Source: an uncultured Opitutales bacterium (lineage in GTDB: Bacteria > Verrucomicrobiota > Verrucomicrobiia > Opitutales > Intestinicryptomonadaceae). Taken from it: 24,281 bases of DNA. A model generated the notes under the pieces. The model was not told where the DNA came from. It saw only the letters and a list, made by a program, of their open reading frames with translations, and searched no databases. The stretch is from positions 1 through 24,281 of the forward strand of contig URAJ01000034.1 in the NCBI GenBank assembly GCA_900545715.1. Direction: 5' to 3'. Shown one piece after another: positions 17,399 to 24,281 of the stretch. A program made the position numbers and the translations under genes. Position 1 is the first letter of the stretch; each line of letters opens with the position of its first letter.

Positions 17399-17428
17399 AA
17401 AAAAACGCCTAAAATTAGGCGTTTTTTT
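17399..17428. terminator. Bidirectional intrinsic terminator between argH and glyS
   Basis: ACGCCTAA and TTAGGCGT form a perfect inverted repeat (17405-17412 and 17415-17422). It is flanked by an A-run on one side and seven T on the other, so it has the correct stem and T-tract for both strands. It serves the converging argH (plus) and glyS (minus) transcripts. Confidence 0.88.
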
Positions 17429-17452
17429 CTTAATTTTTCAGTTGGGAAAACA

Positions 17453-18961
17453 CTATATTCCGTCGATTTGCTCGGACAAGTATTTTACGAGTTCGTCCTC
17501 GCTCAGGCGAATTTGCTTTGTGGTGTCACGGTCGCGCAGAGTGACGGTTCCGTCGCCTTCTATCGACTGGAAGTCTACCGTTATCCCAAAGGGTGTTCCG
17601 ATCTCGTCCTGGCGGCGGTATCTTCTGCCTATCGCACCGGCGGCGTCGAAGAATATATTCCAGCGGCGGCGCAATTTTTTGTAGAGGTCTTGCGCTTTTT
17701 GCAGAAGTTCGGGCTTGTTTTTTACAAGCGGGAAGACGGCCGCTTTGTACGGCGCAACCCTCGGGCTGAATTTTAGAAGCACGCGCTTTTCAGCTTGTCC
17801 CTTGTCGTTCGGAACTTCGTCCTCCTCGTAGGCGGCGGTCATTACGGCGAGGAATGTCCTGTCAACGCCGAGCGACGGCTCGATTACATGCGGCAAATAT
17901 TTCTCCTTGCGGGCTTCGTCAAAGTATTCGAGATTTTTCCCGGAGGCGTTTTGGTGCTGTGTAAGGTCGAAATTCCCGCGCACGGCTATGCCCTGCAATT
18001 CCTGTACCCCGTGCGGAAAATGGAAGGTGATGTCTGTGCAGGCCTTTGCGTAGTGCGCGAGCTTCTCTTTCGGGTGGACGTCTTCCGAAAGCCTGTCCGC
18101 GGGTATGCCGATTGATACAAACCATTTTTTGCAGGCGTCAATCCATTCCCTGTGCATTGTCTTCCAGTCGTCGTACGGAGATATAAAATATTCTATCTCC
18201 ATCTGCTCGAATTCGCGGCTGCGGAATATGAAGTTGCGCGGGGTAATCTCGTTCCTGAACGCCTTGCCTATTTGCGCTATTCCGAAGGGAACTTTTACGC
18301 GGGTTGTGTCGCAGACATTTTTAAAGTCGGCGAAAATGCCCTGCGCGGTTTCGGGGCGGAGATATGCTATCGCGGTTTCGTCGCGCAGCGCGCCAACGTA
18401 GGTTTGAAACATCAAATTGAAGTCGCGCGGAGGAGTCAGGGTTCCGGCTTTGCCTGTGGCGGGGGAGGGTATCAAATCGTACTCGTCGGGCTTGGCGTCC
18501 ATATAGTTCTTTAAAACGACTGGCTCCAATTCGCCCTGTTTTGCCATTTTTCTCTTTAATTCGGCGGCTTTCTTATCGGCCTGCTCCTGCATATTTTCGT
18601 CTTCAAGAACGCTTATGTAGCCGATTGTTTCACCACCTACTTTAACTTGTGCAAAAAATATCTGGTCGGCCCTAAAACGCAGTTTCGATTCCTTGCAGTC
18701 CACCATGGGGTCGGAGAATCCGGCGACGTGCCCCGAGGCGCGCCATACATCGGGGTGCATTATTATCGAGGCGTCGAGGCCCACAATGTCGTCTCTTCCG
18801 TGGACAAAGTCGTTCCACCACGCCCTTTTTATATTGTTTTTCAGTTCGACGCCCAGCGGCCCGAAATCGAAAAATCCGTTAAAGCCGCCGTAAATTTCCG
18901 ACGAGCGATATATAAACCCCCTGCGCTTGCAGAGGCCCTCAATTGTTGCCATGTCGACCAT
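17453..18961 (-). CDS. glyS: Glycyl-tRNA synthetase, single-chain (dimeric) type
   Basis: This class II enzyme attaches glycine to tRNA-Gly in the cytoplasm. It is the alpha2 type found in eukaryotes, archaea and many bacteria, not the GlyQ-GlyS alpha2-beta2 type. From the ATG at 18961 it has 502 residues: the N-terminal [16 protein letters not shown] segment, YLRPETAQG (about 200-208), motif 2 around FRNEI and [11 protein letters not shown] (235-259), motif 3 around IEPSLGVDR (360-368), and an anticodon-binding domain from about residue 400. The ATG at 18952 (three codons on) is an equally possible start. The open frame also extends to a TTG at 18979, which looks unlikely. It lies 166 bases after cbiO on the same strand and probably has its own promoter. 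Confidence 0.95.
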   Translation of the reverse strand: MVDMATIEGLCKRRGFIYRSSEIYGGFNGFFDFGPLGVELKNNIKRAWWNDFVHGRDDIVGLDASIIMHPDVWRASGHVAGFSDPMVDCKESKLRFRADQIFFAQVKVGGETIGYISVLEDENMQEQADKKAAELKRKMAKQGELEPVVLKNYMDAKPDEYDLIPSPATGKAGTLTPPRDFNLMFQTYVGALRDETAIAYLRPETAQGIFADFKNVCDTTRVKVPFGIAQIGKAFRNEITPRNFIFRSREFEQMEIEYFISPYDDWKTMHREWIDACKKWFVSIGIPADRLSEDVHPKEKLAHYAKACTDITFHFPHGVQELQGIAVRGNFDLTQHQNASGKNLEYFDEARKEKYLPHVIEPSLGVDRTFLAVMTAAYEEDEVPNDKGQAEKRVLLKFSPRVAPYKAAVFPLVKNKPELLQKAQDLYKKLRRRWNIFFDAAGAIGRRYRRQDEIGTPFGITVDFQSIEGDGTVTLRDRDTTKQIRLSEDELVKYLSEQIDGI

Positions 18962-18978
18962 AATAAAAAAACAATCCA

Positions 18979-19010
18979 ATTAACGCTAAGAAGCCAAAAA
19001 AGTTTGTCAA
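18979..19010 (-). promoter_or_regulatory. Possible glyS promoter with a perfect -35 box
   Basis: On the minus strand a perfect TTGACA (19010-19005) precedes glyS. The best -10-like hexamer is GTTAAT (18984-18979), but the spacing is 20 bases, longer than normal. The -35 box is convincing by itself; the -10 is not. Confidence 0.28.
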
Positions 19011-19087
19011 CACCGCTTTACGCCCTATTGAGGCGACGGCTTTTTTTTTGAATATTTGGGTGTGCGGATATTCGGCATTTTAACAGC

Positions 19088-19121
19088 AAAAAAACAGACG
19101 GAGAGCTTAAAAAAGTTTCCG
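19088..19121 (-). terminator. Possible imperfect terminator after cbiO
   Basis: Read on the minus strand, CGGA and TCCG enclose an inner CTT/AAG stem, three bases follow, and then seven T (19094-19088). It starts 7 bases after the cbiO stop. The stem is short and interrupted, so this is tentative. Confidence 0.3.
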
Positions 19122-19127
19122 AGTTTG

Positions 19128-19829
19128 CTACAAAAGTGAGCACCTCTCAAGCAGCGGGGCGTCGGAGAGAATCTCGTCTATGTTTCCGCGCGCAGCGAGC
19201 TTCCCGCAATCTAAGACTATCGCCGTATTGCAGACGCTGCGCGCAAACTGCATATCGTGGGTCGATATTATTTTTGTCTGCTTAAACGAATTTAAAAGAT
19301 CGGCGAGCTCGCGTTTGCCGCGGGGGTCGAGCTGCGCGCTCGGTTCGTCGAGTAGCATTATCTCGGGCTGCATTGCGGCTACCCCGCATATCGCGGCTCT
19401 TTTCTTTTCGCCTTCGGAGAGCTCGTTAGGTGAGCAGTCTCTCAGGTTTTGTATCGAAAGTTTTTCGAGCCAAATCTCGGCATTTTCAAACGCGCGCTCG
19501 CGCGGGACGCCCGAGTTTTCTATGCCGAATGCCACATCGTCTATCACCGTCGGGCAGAATAGCTGGTCGTCTGAGTTCTGGAAGACGAGCCCGGCGAGCG
19601 CCCTTACTTTTCTAAAATTCTTTTTTTGTACTTCAATCCCGCCGACGCTCGCGCTTCCGGATAAAATCGGCGCAAGACCCACGAGCGCCAGCAAGAGGGT
19701 CGATTTTCCCGCGCCGTTTGCCCCGAGCAGCGCGCAGGATTCCCCTTCGCCGACTTGCAGGTCGAGCCCTGAAATGGCCGGCTTTTTTCCTTTTTCGCGC
19801 GCGGCAGTCAAATTGCGGGTTATTATCAT
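19128..19829 (-). CDS. cbiO: Cobalt/nickel ECF transporter ATP-binding subunit
   Basis: CbiO is the ATPase that powers the CbiMNQO energy-coupling-factor importer for Co2+ or Ni2+. With the start at the ATG at 19829 it has 233 residues, a compact ABC domain. It shows Walker A GANGAGKST (36-44), Q-loop VFQNSDDQLF, the signature LSEGEKKR, Walker B IMLLDEPSAQLDP and the H-loop ISTHD. The VFQNxDDQ sequence is typical of ECF ATPases. The frame is open upstream for 67 more codons, but those overlap cbiQ. The ATG at 19829 overlaps the cbiQ stop as ATGA, which supports translational coupling. Confidence 0.93.
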   Translation of the reverse strand: MIITRNLTAAREKGKKPAISGLDLQVGEGESCALLGANGAGKSTLLLALVGLAPILSGSASVGGIEVQKKNFRKVRALAGLVFQNSDDQLFCPTVIDDVAFGIENSGVPRERAFENAEIWLEKLSIQNLRDCSPNELSEGEKKRAAICGVAAMQPEIMLLDEPSAQLDPRGKRELADLLNSFKQTKIISTHDMQFARSVCNTAIVLDCGKLAARGNIDEILSDAPLLERCSLL

Positions 19830-20590
19830 ACAAAAATTTCCCCCGATAAAATCCGGAATGCGGCGCATACGCAAACAAAAAGGGCCGAAAAAACAATGTC
19901 GGCGGGCGTTATTTTCCCGCGGGTTGTTTGGGAGCATTTTGCTTCGAAACCGCGCGCGCGCATTGCGGCGTATATGTTGGAGGCCCTGTCGAGGCTCCGC
20001 AGCAAAAGCGAGCCCGCAAGCTTCGGCCAATCGGTGATTTTTGCGGCTCCCGAAGTGTGCGCCGACCTCAGCGAGTACGCCCTCATAATTTGCCGGGCTT
20101 GCTCGGCTATGATGGGGATATATCGCATTGTAAGTGATATTTGAAGGGCAATGGGGCAGGGAACTTTAAAAGCCGCCAGCCCCCTTGCCATTTCCGATTC
20201 CGACGCGCACTGCGAGAACGCGACAGCCGCCGCCGCGCACGCCCACGCTTTCGCGCACAGCACAGCGAGCGAAACTTCCCCCGCGGATATTTTTACAATC
20301 CCCAAATCGAGCATTGTGGCTCTCTCAAACCAAAGGTTTGCGGCGCCTATGACAAGCGCAATCGGAACTGCTGCAAGCGAGTTTTTTAACGATTTTAAAA
20401 TATCTTTTGAAGACGCTATAAGCGCAGCGAGCGGAAGGGAGGCGAACATCATAATTCCCGCCATATCGTATTTGGGGAATGAAACCGCAAAGCACACATA
20501 GATAAACGCCAGTGCGATTTTTAGCGTTGGCGTAAAAATTTTTCGGCGGTCGGCTCCGCTTGCGCTTACTGGAGTGCTATTGCGCTGCAC
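19826..20590 (-). CDS. cbiQ: Cobalt/nickel ECF transporter transmembrane (T) subunit
   Basis: CbiQ is the T-component that couples the ATPase to the metal-binding CbiM. From the GTG at 20590 it has 254 residues with about five membrane segments. The EcfT coupling helices are visible: MRAYSLRS (in place of the first A-R-G motif) and AAMRARGFEA, the second. The GTG start is chosen because AGGA lies 9 bases upstream (20603-20600) and because it limits the overlap with the cbiM 3' end to 14 bases. The frame is open 18 codons further up, with no conserved sequence. The first coupling motif is altered from the usual A-R-G. Confidence 0.86.
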   Translation of the reverse strand: MQRNSTPVSASGADRRKIFTPTLKIALAFIYVCFAVSFPKYDMAGIMMFASLPLAALIASSKDILKSLKNSLAAVPIALVIGAANLWFERATMLDLGIVKISAGEVSLAVLCAKAWACAAAAVAFSQCASESEMARGLAAFKVPCPIALQISLTMRYIPIIAEQARQIMRAYSLRSAHTSGAAKITDWPKLAGSLLLRSLDRASNIYAAMRARGFEAKCSQTTRGKITPADIVFSALFVCVCAAFRILSGEIFV

Positions 20591-21551
20591 GTTTGGATTT
20601 CCTGAGCGCGAATCCTGCCGCAGCGGCGGCCGCAAGGGTTGCAAGCGTGCCTATTGCCCCCGCCAAAGCCCCGCCCGCCGGCGATTCGGAATTGGGAAGG
20701 TTGTAGTCTGGGAGGAGGGCGGAGTTTTCCTGCACTTTTTCCGCCGCTGAATGTATTTTGGAATCGGCTGAAATTTCCTCGCCGGGCGCCGCGCGCTCTA
20801 TGGACCATTCAAGTCCGTCCGGATTTTGCGACGCGAGCATCGAAAGCCCCGATGCCATTGCAAGAGCCGCTATAACAAGCGACAGACACACTGTCCCCGA
20901 AGAAGTTTTTGTGGCGTTTTCAAAGACTTCCGGCCTTGCGGATTTTAAAAACACGAGAACTGCGCCTGTAAGCGCGCCCTCGACAAGGCCTATTGCCAAA
21001 TGTATCGGCTGCATCAATAGCACGAAAGTTTTGAAAGGCAGCTGTGTCACGCCCGAGCACAATGTCTCCAATACGACTCCGAAAGCCCCAAGCTGCAGCG
21101 CGACCGTGCAGCCGATTATTGACGCCGCCATTATTCGCGCCCCGCTTTTCATATTTTTTGCGATCGGCAAAAATATTAGCGGATATGCAATGAAGCATGG
21201 GAAAAATCCCATATTAAATATATTGCAACCCAGCGCAAGTATACCGCCGTCGGCAAACATAAACGCCTGAATCGCCAGCACACAAGCGAGCGCTATAAAC
21301 GCCCCATGCGATCCGAGAACAGCCGCAAGCAGCATGCCCCCTCCTATGTGGCCGCTCGATCCCGTACCGGGGATTGTAAAGTTAATCATCTGGGCCGCGA
21401 AGACGAAGGCGCCCATAACCCCCATCAAAGGCACGCGGGAAGGGTCAAAATTTTTTCTTAGGTTGCGCGCGCTATACCAGAGCAAACCGGCGCTCGCGGC
21501 GGTCATTAACCCTCCGACAGCCGGGGATACAAGTGCGTCCGCCATGTGCAT
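20577..21551 (-). CDS. cbiM: Cobalt/nickel ECF substrate-binding subunit CbiM with fused C-terminal PDGLE (CbiN/NikN-like) domain
   Basis: CbiM/NikM is the membrane S-component that captures Co2+ or Ni2+. The start at 21551 gives MHMADALVSPAVGG. The N-terminal Met-His is part of the metal site in this family, which fixes this start, and a strong AAAGGAG lies 8 bases upstream. Residues 1-225 are the multi-span CbiM domain with GSSGHIGGG (about 68-76) and QPIHLAIGLVEG. After it, one more membrane segment leads to NPDGLEWS (about 255-262), a periplasmic loop and a last membrane segment. This is the PDGLE domain that replaces a separate CbiN or NikN. Total is 324 residues. The metal (cobalt or nickel) cannot be told from sequence; no cobalamin or urease/hydrogenase gene is in the window. 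Confidence 0.92.
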   Translation of the reverse strand: MHMADALVSPAVGGLMTAASAGLLWYSARNLRKNFDPSRVPLMGVMGAFVFAAQMINFTIPGTGSSGHIGGGMLLAAVLGSHGAFIALACVLAIQAFMFADGGILALGCNIFNMGFFPCFIAYPLIFLPIAKNMKSGARIMAASIIGCTVALQLGAFGVVLETLCSGVTQLPFKTFVLLMQPIHLAIGLVEGALTGAVLVFLKSARPEVFENATKTSSGTVCLSLVIAALAMASGLSMLASQNPDGLEWSIERAAPGEEISADSKIHSAAEKVQENSALLPDYNLPNSESPAGGALAGAIGTLATLAAAAAAGFALRKSKRAAQ

Positions 21552-21559
21552 ATTTTTGT

Positions 21560-21566
21560 CTCCTTT
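21560..21566 (-). promoter_or_regulatory. Strong ribosome binding site of cbiM
   Basis: AAAGGAG is 8 bases before the ATG at 21551. It decides between the conserved MHMADAL start and the 61-codon upstream extension, which would run into thiE. It is one of the few clear Shine-Dalgarno sequences in the window. Confidence 0.8.
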
Positions 21567-21571
21567 ATTTT

Positions 21572-22249
21572 TTATAAGGCGGTATTGTGCCCCAAAAATT
21601 CGTTCCGCAAAGACTCTATTGCAGTTGTCGTATTTTCCGCCAAAAGCACGTCCGAGACTGCCACTATCCTGCGTCCGCCGGCATTCCATATCGCGCGCGC
21701 AGTCCGCATATTTACGCCTCCTATGCAAAACCACGGAAGCGAGGGTTCCGATTCCGCAACTTTTGCTACCAATTCAAGCCCAACTGCCGGCCTGCCTGGC
21801 TTTGTGTTAGTTGCGTACACCGGGCCGACCGCAAAATAGTCGAGCACGTCTTTGAGGGATTCCGCCCCGGCCGCCTGCGACTCCGAATGGGTTGAGAGCC
21901 CGAGCACTCTCCCTTCGCCTATTTCCGCACGCGCGTCTTTCGGAGAACCGTCGTCCTGGCCGATATGAAGCCCGGCGTTTGGTATTATGGAGCATATTTC
22001 GGCCGCGAGCTCTATGTCGTCGTTAATTATAAAAAAAACGTCTTCGCGCTTTTTAAAAATCGGCAGCAGCTCGAAGGCTATGTTTCTCCGCGTGGGGGCG
22101 TCTTCGAGCTTGGCCCTCAGCTGCACTATATTTACATGCGCGTCCACTATGCTTTGGCACTTGTCAAACAGAGATTCGGGTTTTACGTATCCCGTGTCCA
22201 AAATTCCGTAGAACACAAAGCCGGAAATTTTTTTTGAAAGCGTCCCCAT
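21572..22249 (-). CDS. thiE: Thiamine phosphate synthase
   Basis: ThiE joins the thiazole phosphate and the pyrimidine pyrophosphate to thiamine phosphate in the cytoplasm. The 225-residue TIM barrel has VQLRAK (42-47), INDD (75-78), GLHIGQDD (93-100), GPVYATNTK (142-150), CIGGV (175-179) and VAVSD near the C-terminus, which are the pyrophosphate- and substrate-binding motifs of the family. Its ATG follows directly on the stop of the upstream gene (TAA then ATG). The stop is 20 bases before cbiM. No other thiamine gene is in the window and no TPP riboswitch was recognised upstream. Confidence 0.93.
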   Translation of the reverse strand: MGTLSKKISGFVFYGILDTGYVKPESLFDKCQSIVDAHVNIVQLRAKLEDAPTRRNIAFELLPIFKKREDVFFIINDDIELAAEICSIIPNAGLHIGQDDGSPKDARAEIGEGRVLGLSTHSESQAAGAESLKDVLDYFAVGPVYATNTKPGRPAVGLELVAKVAESEPSLPWFCIGGVNMRTARAIWNAGGRRIVAVSDVLLAENTTTAIESLRNEFLGHNTAL

Positions 22250-22849
22250 TTACTTTCCCGAGTTTTTCTCTTTATTTGCCGCCCCGGAATCTACGCTGTC
22301 TATAATAGGATTTGAAGACGACAGCAAGACATCGGCGGAATCGTCGTCGACATTTGCTGGAGGCAGGAACTTTGAGGTTGGCTTGTATATAAGCCCTTTA
22401 AATCCTGTCACGCGGACATCTATTCTGCCGAGTTTTTCGACTCCCAGATGCTCGCGGAAGGCGCTCGTCAGGGCCGTCTGTATCTGCGCTGTTGCGTCCG
22501 TAAGGCTCTGCCCTGATTCGAGCTTCAATGCAACGTTCATGCAGAGGCGCCCGCGCCGCGTATATATTTTTACGTCGGGTCGGTTCAGCGCGCCGAGGCT
22601 GTAGCAGACGCTCTGCACGAGCTCGTCGAGGGCCTTTCTCGAAACCTCGACCACCCCCGCGCGGTTGTCGAAAAGCTTTATAGGCCTGTACGCCGCCTTC
22701 GCCTTGCGGATTATCACGAGCAGCACGAGCGCCGCCAACGCCGCTCCCAACATCTCCGGCGCGTTCGGCTGCGTCCATACGATTTTTATAAATTCGACGG
22801 TAGAATTTACAATATCCGCCGTTTTGGAAACTATTTCATTAAAGTTCAT
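22250..22849 (-). CDS. Asp23/AmaP-like membrane-anchored protein, function unknown
   Basis: This 199-residue protein has a single membrane segment (about 34-48) followed by a basic RKAKAAYR stretch and a domain (about 62-155) that resembles the Asp23/Gls24 and AmaP family: GVVEVSRKALDELVQSV, VKIYTRRGRLCMNVALKL and a helix before RIDVRVTGF. The C-terminal 40 residues are acidic and serine-rich, likely disordered. In Firmicutes AmaP anchors the alkaline-shock protein Asp23 to the membrane; the role in a Gram-negative is not established. The gene is coupled to thiE with no gap and lies 42 bases after ubiD. The family call is by pattern only. Confidence 0.6.
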   Translation of the reverse strand: MNFNEIVSKTADIVNSTVEFIKIVWTQPNAPEMLGAALAALVLLVIIRKAKAAYRPIKLFDNRAGVVEVSRKALDELVQSVCYSLGALNRPDVKIYTRRGRLCMNVALKLESGQSLTDATAQIQTALTSAFREHLGVEKLGRIDVRVTGFKGLIYKPTSKFLPPANVDDDSADVLLSSSNPIIDSVDSGAANKEKNSGK

Positions 22850-22861
22850 TTTTTTTTGATA

Positions 22862-22889
22862 ATTAAATTGCCATTCGCAAAATCTTCAA
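22862..22889 (-). promoter_or_regulatory. Possible promoter of the amaP-like-thiE-cbiMQO genes
   Basis: On the minus strand TTGAAG (22889-22884) is followed after 16 bases by TTTAAT (22867-22862), matching consensus at four and five positions. The start would fall near 22855, leaving a leader of only a few bases before the ATG at 22849, so the mRNA would be almost leaderless. It lies in the 42-bp gap after ubiD. Confidence 0.35.
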
Positions 22890-22891
22890 GC

Positions 22892-24281
22892 CTATTTATC
22901 AAACGCCAAGTCTTCCGGCCACTCGCGCAAGTATCCGTCGGCCGCGCCTTTTTTGCAGGCGTCGATGAATACGAGGCCGGACTCGCGGATTTTTATGTCG
23001 CGGGCAGGGTCGGTGTTATTGAATATTTTCCAGAGCATTTTTTTATGGTCGTGCACCGAAACGTCGGCGTCGAAAAACGCCACGGCGCGGAAGAAACCGT
23101 CAAACAGGCCGCTTGCGGCGCATTTATCCGTTATTTCAGCCCCGCTTCTTGCGCCCTTTTCCAACGATACGGCGCAGTAGGCGTCGGCAAAGTTTACCGC
23201 GCATACCCCTAATTCCTCCGAGAAAAATTTTAATATTAAATTCTTTTGGGAGGTGTCGGGTTCTTTTAATGGCTTGGGGGCGCGCGGAGTTTCGGCGGGG
23301 TCGCGCGGAGTCAGGTCTATTAGAATTTTCGAGCCCTCGAAAGGTTTTGGCGCGGAGTGGTCGAGCGCGTCGAGTACCCCGCGCGTTATTTCAATGTCGG
23401 AGGACGGGTCGAAGGAATTTTTGAGAAGCTCCCATACGGCGGACAAATCGGATGGGTCAATGTCGGCTCCGACGGCGGCGACGCATTTGCAAAAGCTCAT
23501 CTGCCCCTGTCCCCAAAGGCCGTTCGCAAGCCTGTGCGCGTGCGCCGGGAACTCCTTGTTTAACGACACTACGCATATATTGTGGAAAACTCCCTCCCAC
23601 GGTAAAAAGTATTCGCGCACGTCCGGATTTACTGCCTGCAATAGAGGCAAAAAAATTCTTTCCGTGGCTTTTGCCATATAGCAGTCCTCCATGGGGGGCG
23701 GACCTACGAGGGTGGCGCAGTATATTGGCTTTTTCTTGCGGGTGAGGGCAGTCACATGGAAAACCGGATACGAGTCTGGCGGTGAGTAATAGCCCGTATG
23801 GTCCCCAAACGGGCCTTCGATTCTGCGCTCGGAGGGATCGACATAGCCTTCGAGCACAAATTCGGCGTCCGCGGGCACCTCCAAATCCACCGTAAGGCAC
23901 TTTGCGGTTCTAACGCCGGATCCGCGCAAAAATCCGGATAGCAAAAGTTCGTCTATACCGCGCGGCAGAGGGGCTGTGGCGGAGTAGATTGTAGCGGGGT
24001 CGCAGCCTATTGCAACAGCGACTTCCATTCTTTTGCCGAGCCTCTCGTACTCTTTAAAAAAGTGGGAGCCGTCTTTGTGGACGTGCCAATGCATGCCCGT
24101 CGTGTTTTTGTCGTATATCTGCAGGCGGTACATGCCGACATTGCGCTCTTTGCCGTCGGCCGATTTTGTGAATACGAGAGGAAGCGTAAAAAAGCGCCCG
24201 CCGTCTTTCGGCCAGCACTTTAATACGGGTATTTCAGATAGATCGACGTCGCTTCCGAACTTTGCGACTTCTTGGCACGGC
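22892..24281 (-). CDS. UbiD-family prenylated-FMN decarboxylase (N-terminus off the right edge)
   Basis: UbiD enzymes use prenylated FMN to remove carboxyl groups from aromatic or unsaturated acids, in ubiquinone or futalosine-route menaquinone synthesis. The visible 462 or so residues begin with CWPKDGGRFFTLP and the NVGMYRLQ motif with the cofactor-binding arginine. Then come HWHVHKDG, IEGPFGDHTGYY with an active-site glutamate, and VGPPPMED. The C-terminal 120 residues (from about PRDPAETP) are an extension seen in the longer menaquinone-type members (SCO4490 family), which suggests menaquinone synthesis. The first codons are missing, and the frame is open to the edge. The ATG at 24133 is internal, since conserved sequence runs across it. 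It lies 42 bases before the AmaP-like gene. Confidence 0.88.
   Translation of the reverse strand, partial: PCQEVAKFGSDVDLSEIPVLKCWPKDGGRFFTLPLVFTKSADGKERNVGMYRLQIYDKNTTGMHWHVHKDGSHFFKEYERLGKRMEVAVAIGCDPATIYSATAPLPRGIDELLLSGFLRGSGVRTAKCLTVDLEVPADAEFVLEGYVDPSERRIEGPFGDHTGYYSPPDSYPVFHVTALTRKKKPIYCATLVGPPPMEDCYMAKATERIFLPLLQAVNPDVREYFLPWEGVFHNICVVSLNKEFPAHAHRLANGLWGQGQMSFCKCVAAVGADIDPSDLSAVWELLKNSFDPSSDIEITRGVLDALDHSAPKPFEGSKILIDLTPRDPAETPRAPKPLKEPDTSQKNLILKFFSEELGVCAVNFADAYCAVSLEKGARSGAEITDKCAASGLFDGFFRAVAFFDADVSVHDHKKMLWKIFNNTDPARDIKIRESGLVFIDACKKGAADGYLREWPEDLAFDK

Noticed and set aside
19830..20030. 67-codon N-terminal extension of CbiO
   Set aside because: It lies inside cbiQ in another frame. 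The ATGA overlap at 19829-19826 and the ABC-domain start fit the shorter protein.
19180..20037. Long plus-strand open frame opposite cbiO and cbiQ
   Set aside because: It is the antisense shadow of two genes with full family motifs, and its protein is of biased, low-sense composition.
21552..21734. 61-codon N-terminal extension of CbiM
   Set aside because: It overlaps thiE. The metal-binding Met-His N-terminus and the AAAGGAG site define the start at 21551.
22850..22891. TPP or cobalamin riboswitch before the thiE-cbi genes
   Set aside because: The gap is only 42 bases and none of the conserved riboswitch motifs are present there or inside the upstream junctions.

Overview
This window reads as an ordinary bacterial chromosomal core region. 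It is dense with housekeeping and metabolic genes and carries no insertion sequence, phage gene, CRISPR array, tRNA or rRNA that I could see. I found no new multi-gene system. The best leads are a damaged flavoprotein gene (14387-15788) and a block of degenerate tandem repeats in a gene-free gap (8526-8739). The gene content (mreBCD-PBP2, DsbD, futalosine-like UbiD, a long PurF homologue, and an Opitutae-style FAD oxidase with an RYSF-PD N-terminus) suggests a Gram-negative, probably gut or marine, relative of the Verrucomicrobiota. That assignment is inference from protein style, not from a marker gene. Most genes lack a recognisable Shine-Dalgarno sequence. The few candidate promoters look like ordinary sigma-70 sites.

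Left part, minus strand (1-3519): the start of lysA (runs off the edge) follows dsbD by 7 bases. Upstream is an isolated exported GH16 glycosidase gene with its own good promoter and a strong intrinsic terminator. A gene-free 507-bp spacer separates this from the divergent plus-strand block.

Plus-strand block (3961-17298): mreB, mreC, mreD and mrdA (PBP2) form the rod-shape/elongasome cluster. A 639-bp gap with about four copies of a 53-bp degenerate repeat follows. Then come a long PurF-type amidophosphoribosyltransferase, malQ, ptsI and a frameshifted GlcD-type FAD oxidase, packed closely enough to be one transcript, and then argH. argH converges on glyS across a bidirectional terminator.

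Right part, minus strand (17453-24281): ubiD (runs off the right edge), an AmaP/Asp23-like membrane protein, thiE, and the cobalt/nickel ECF transporter cbiM(N)-cbiQ-cbiO lie head to tail, with touching or overlapping junctions from the AmaP-like gene to cbiO. glyS, which encodes the single-chain glycyl-tRNA synthetase, follows cbiO after a 166-bp gap. The tight thiE-cbiMQO linkage joins thiamine synthesis to metal uptake, but no riboswitch was recognised in front of it.
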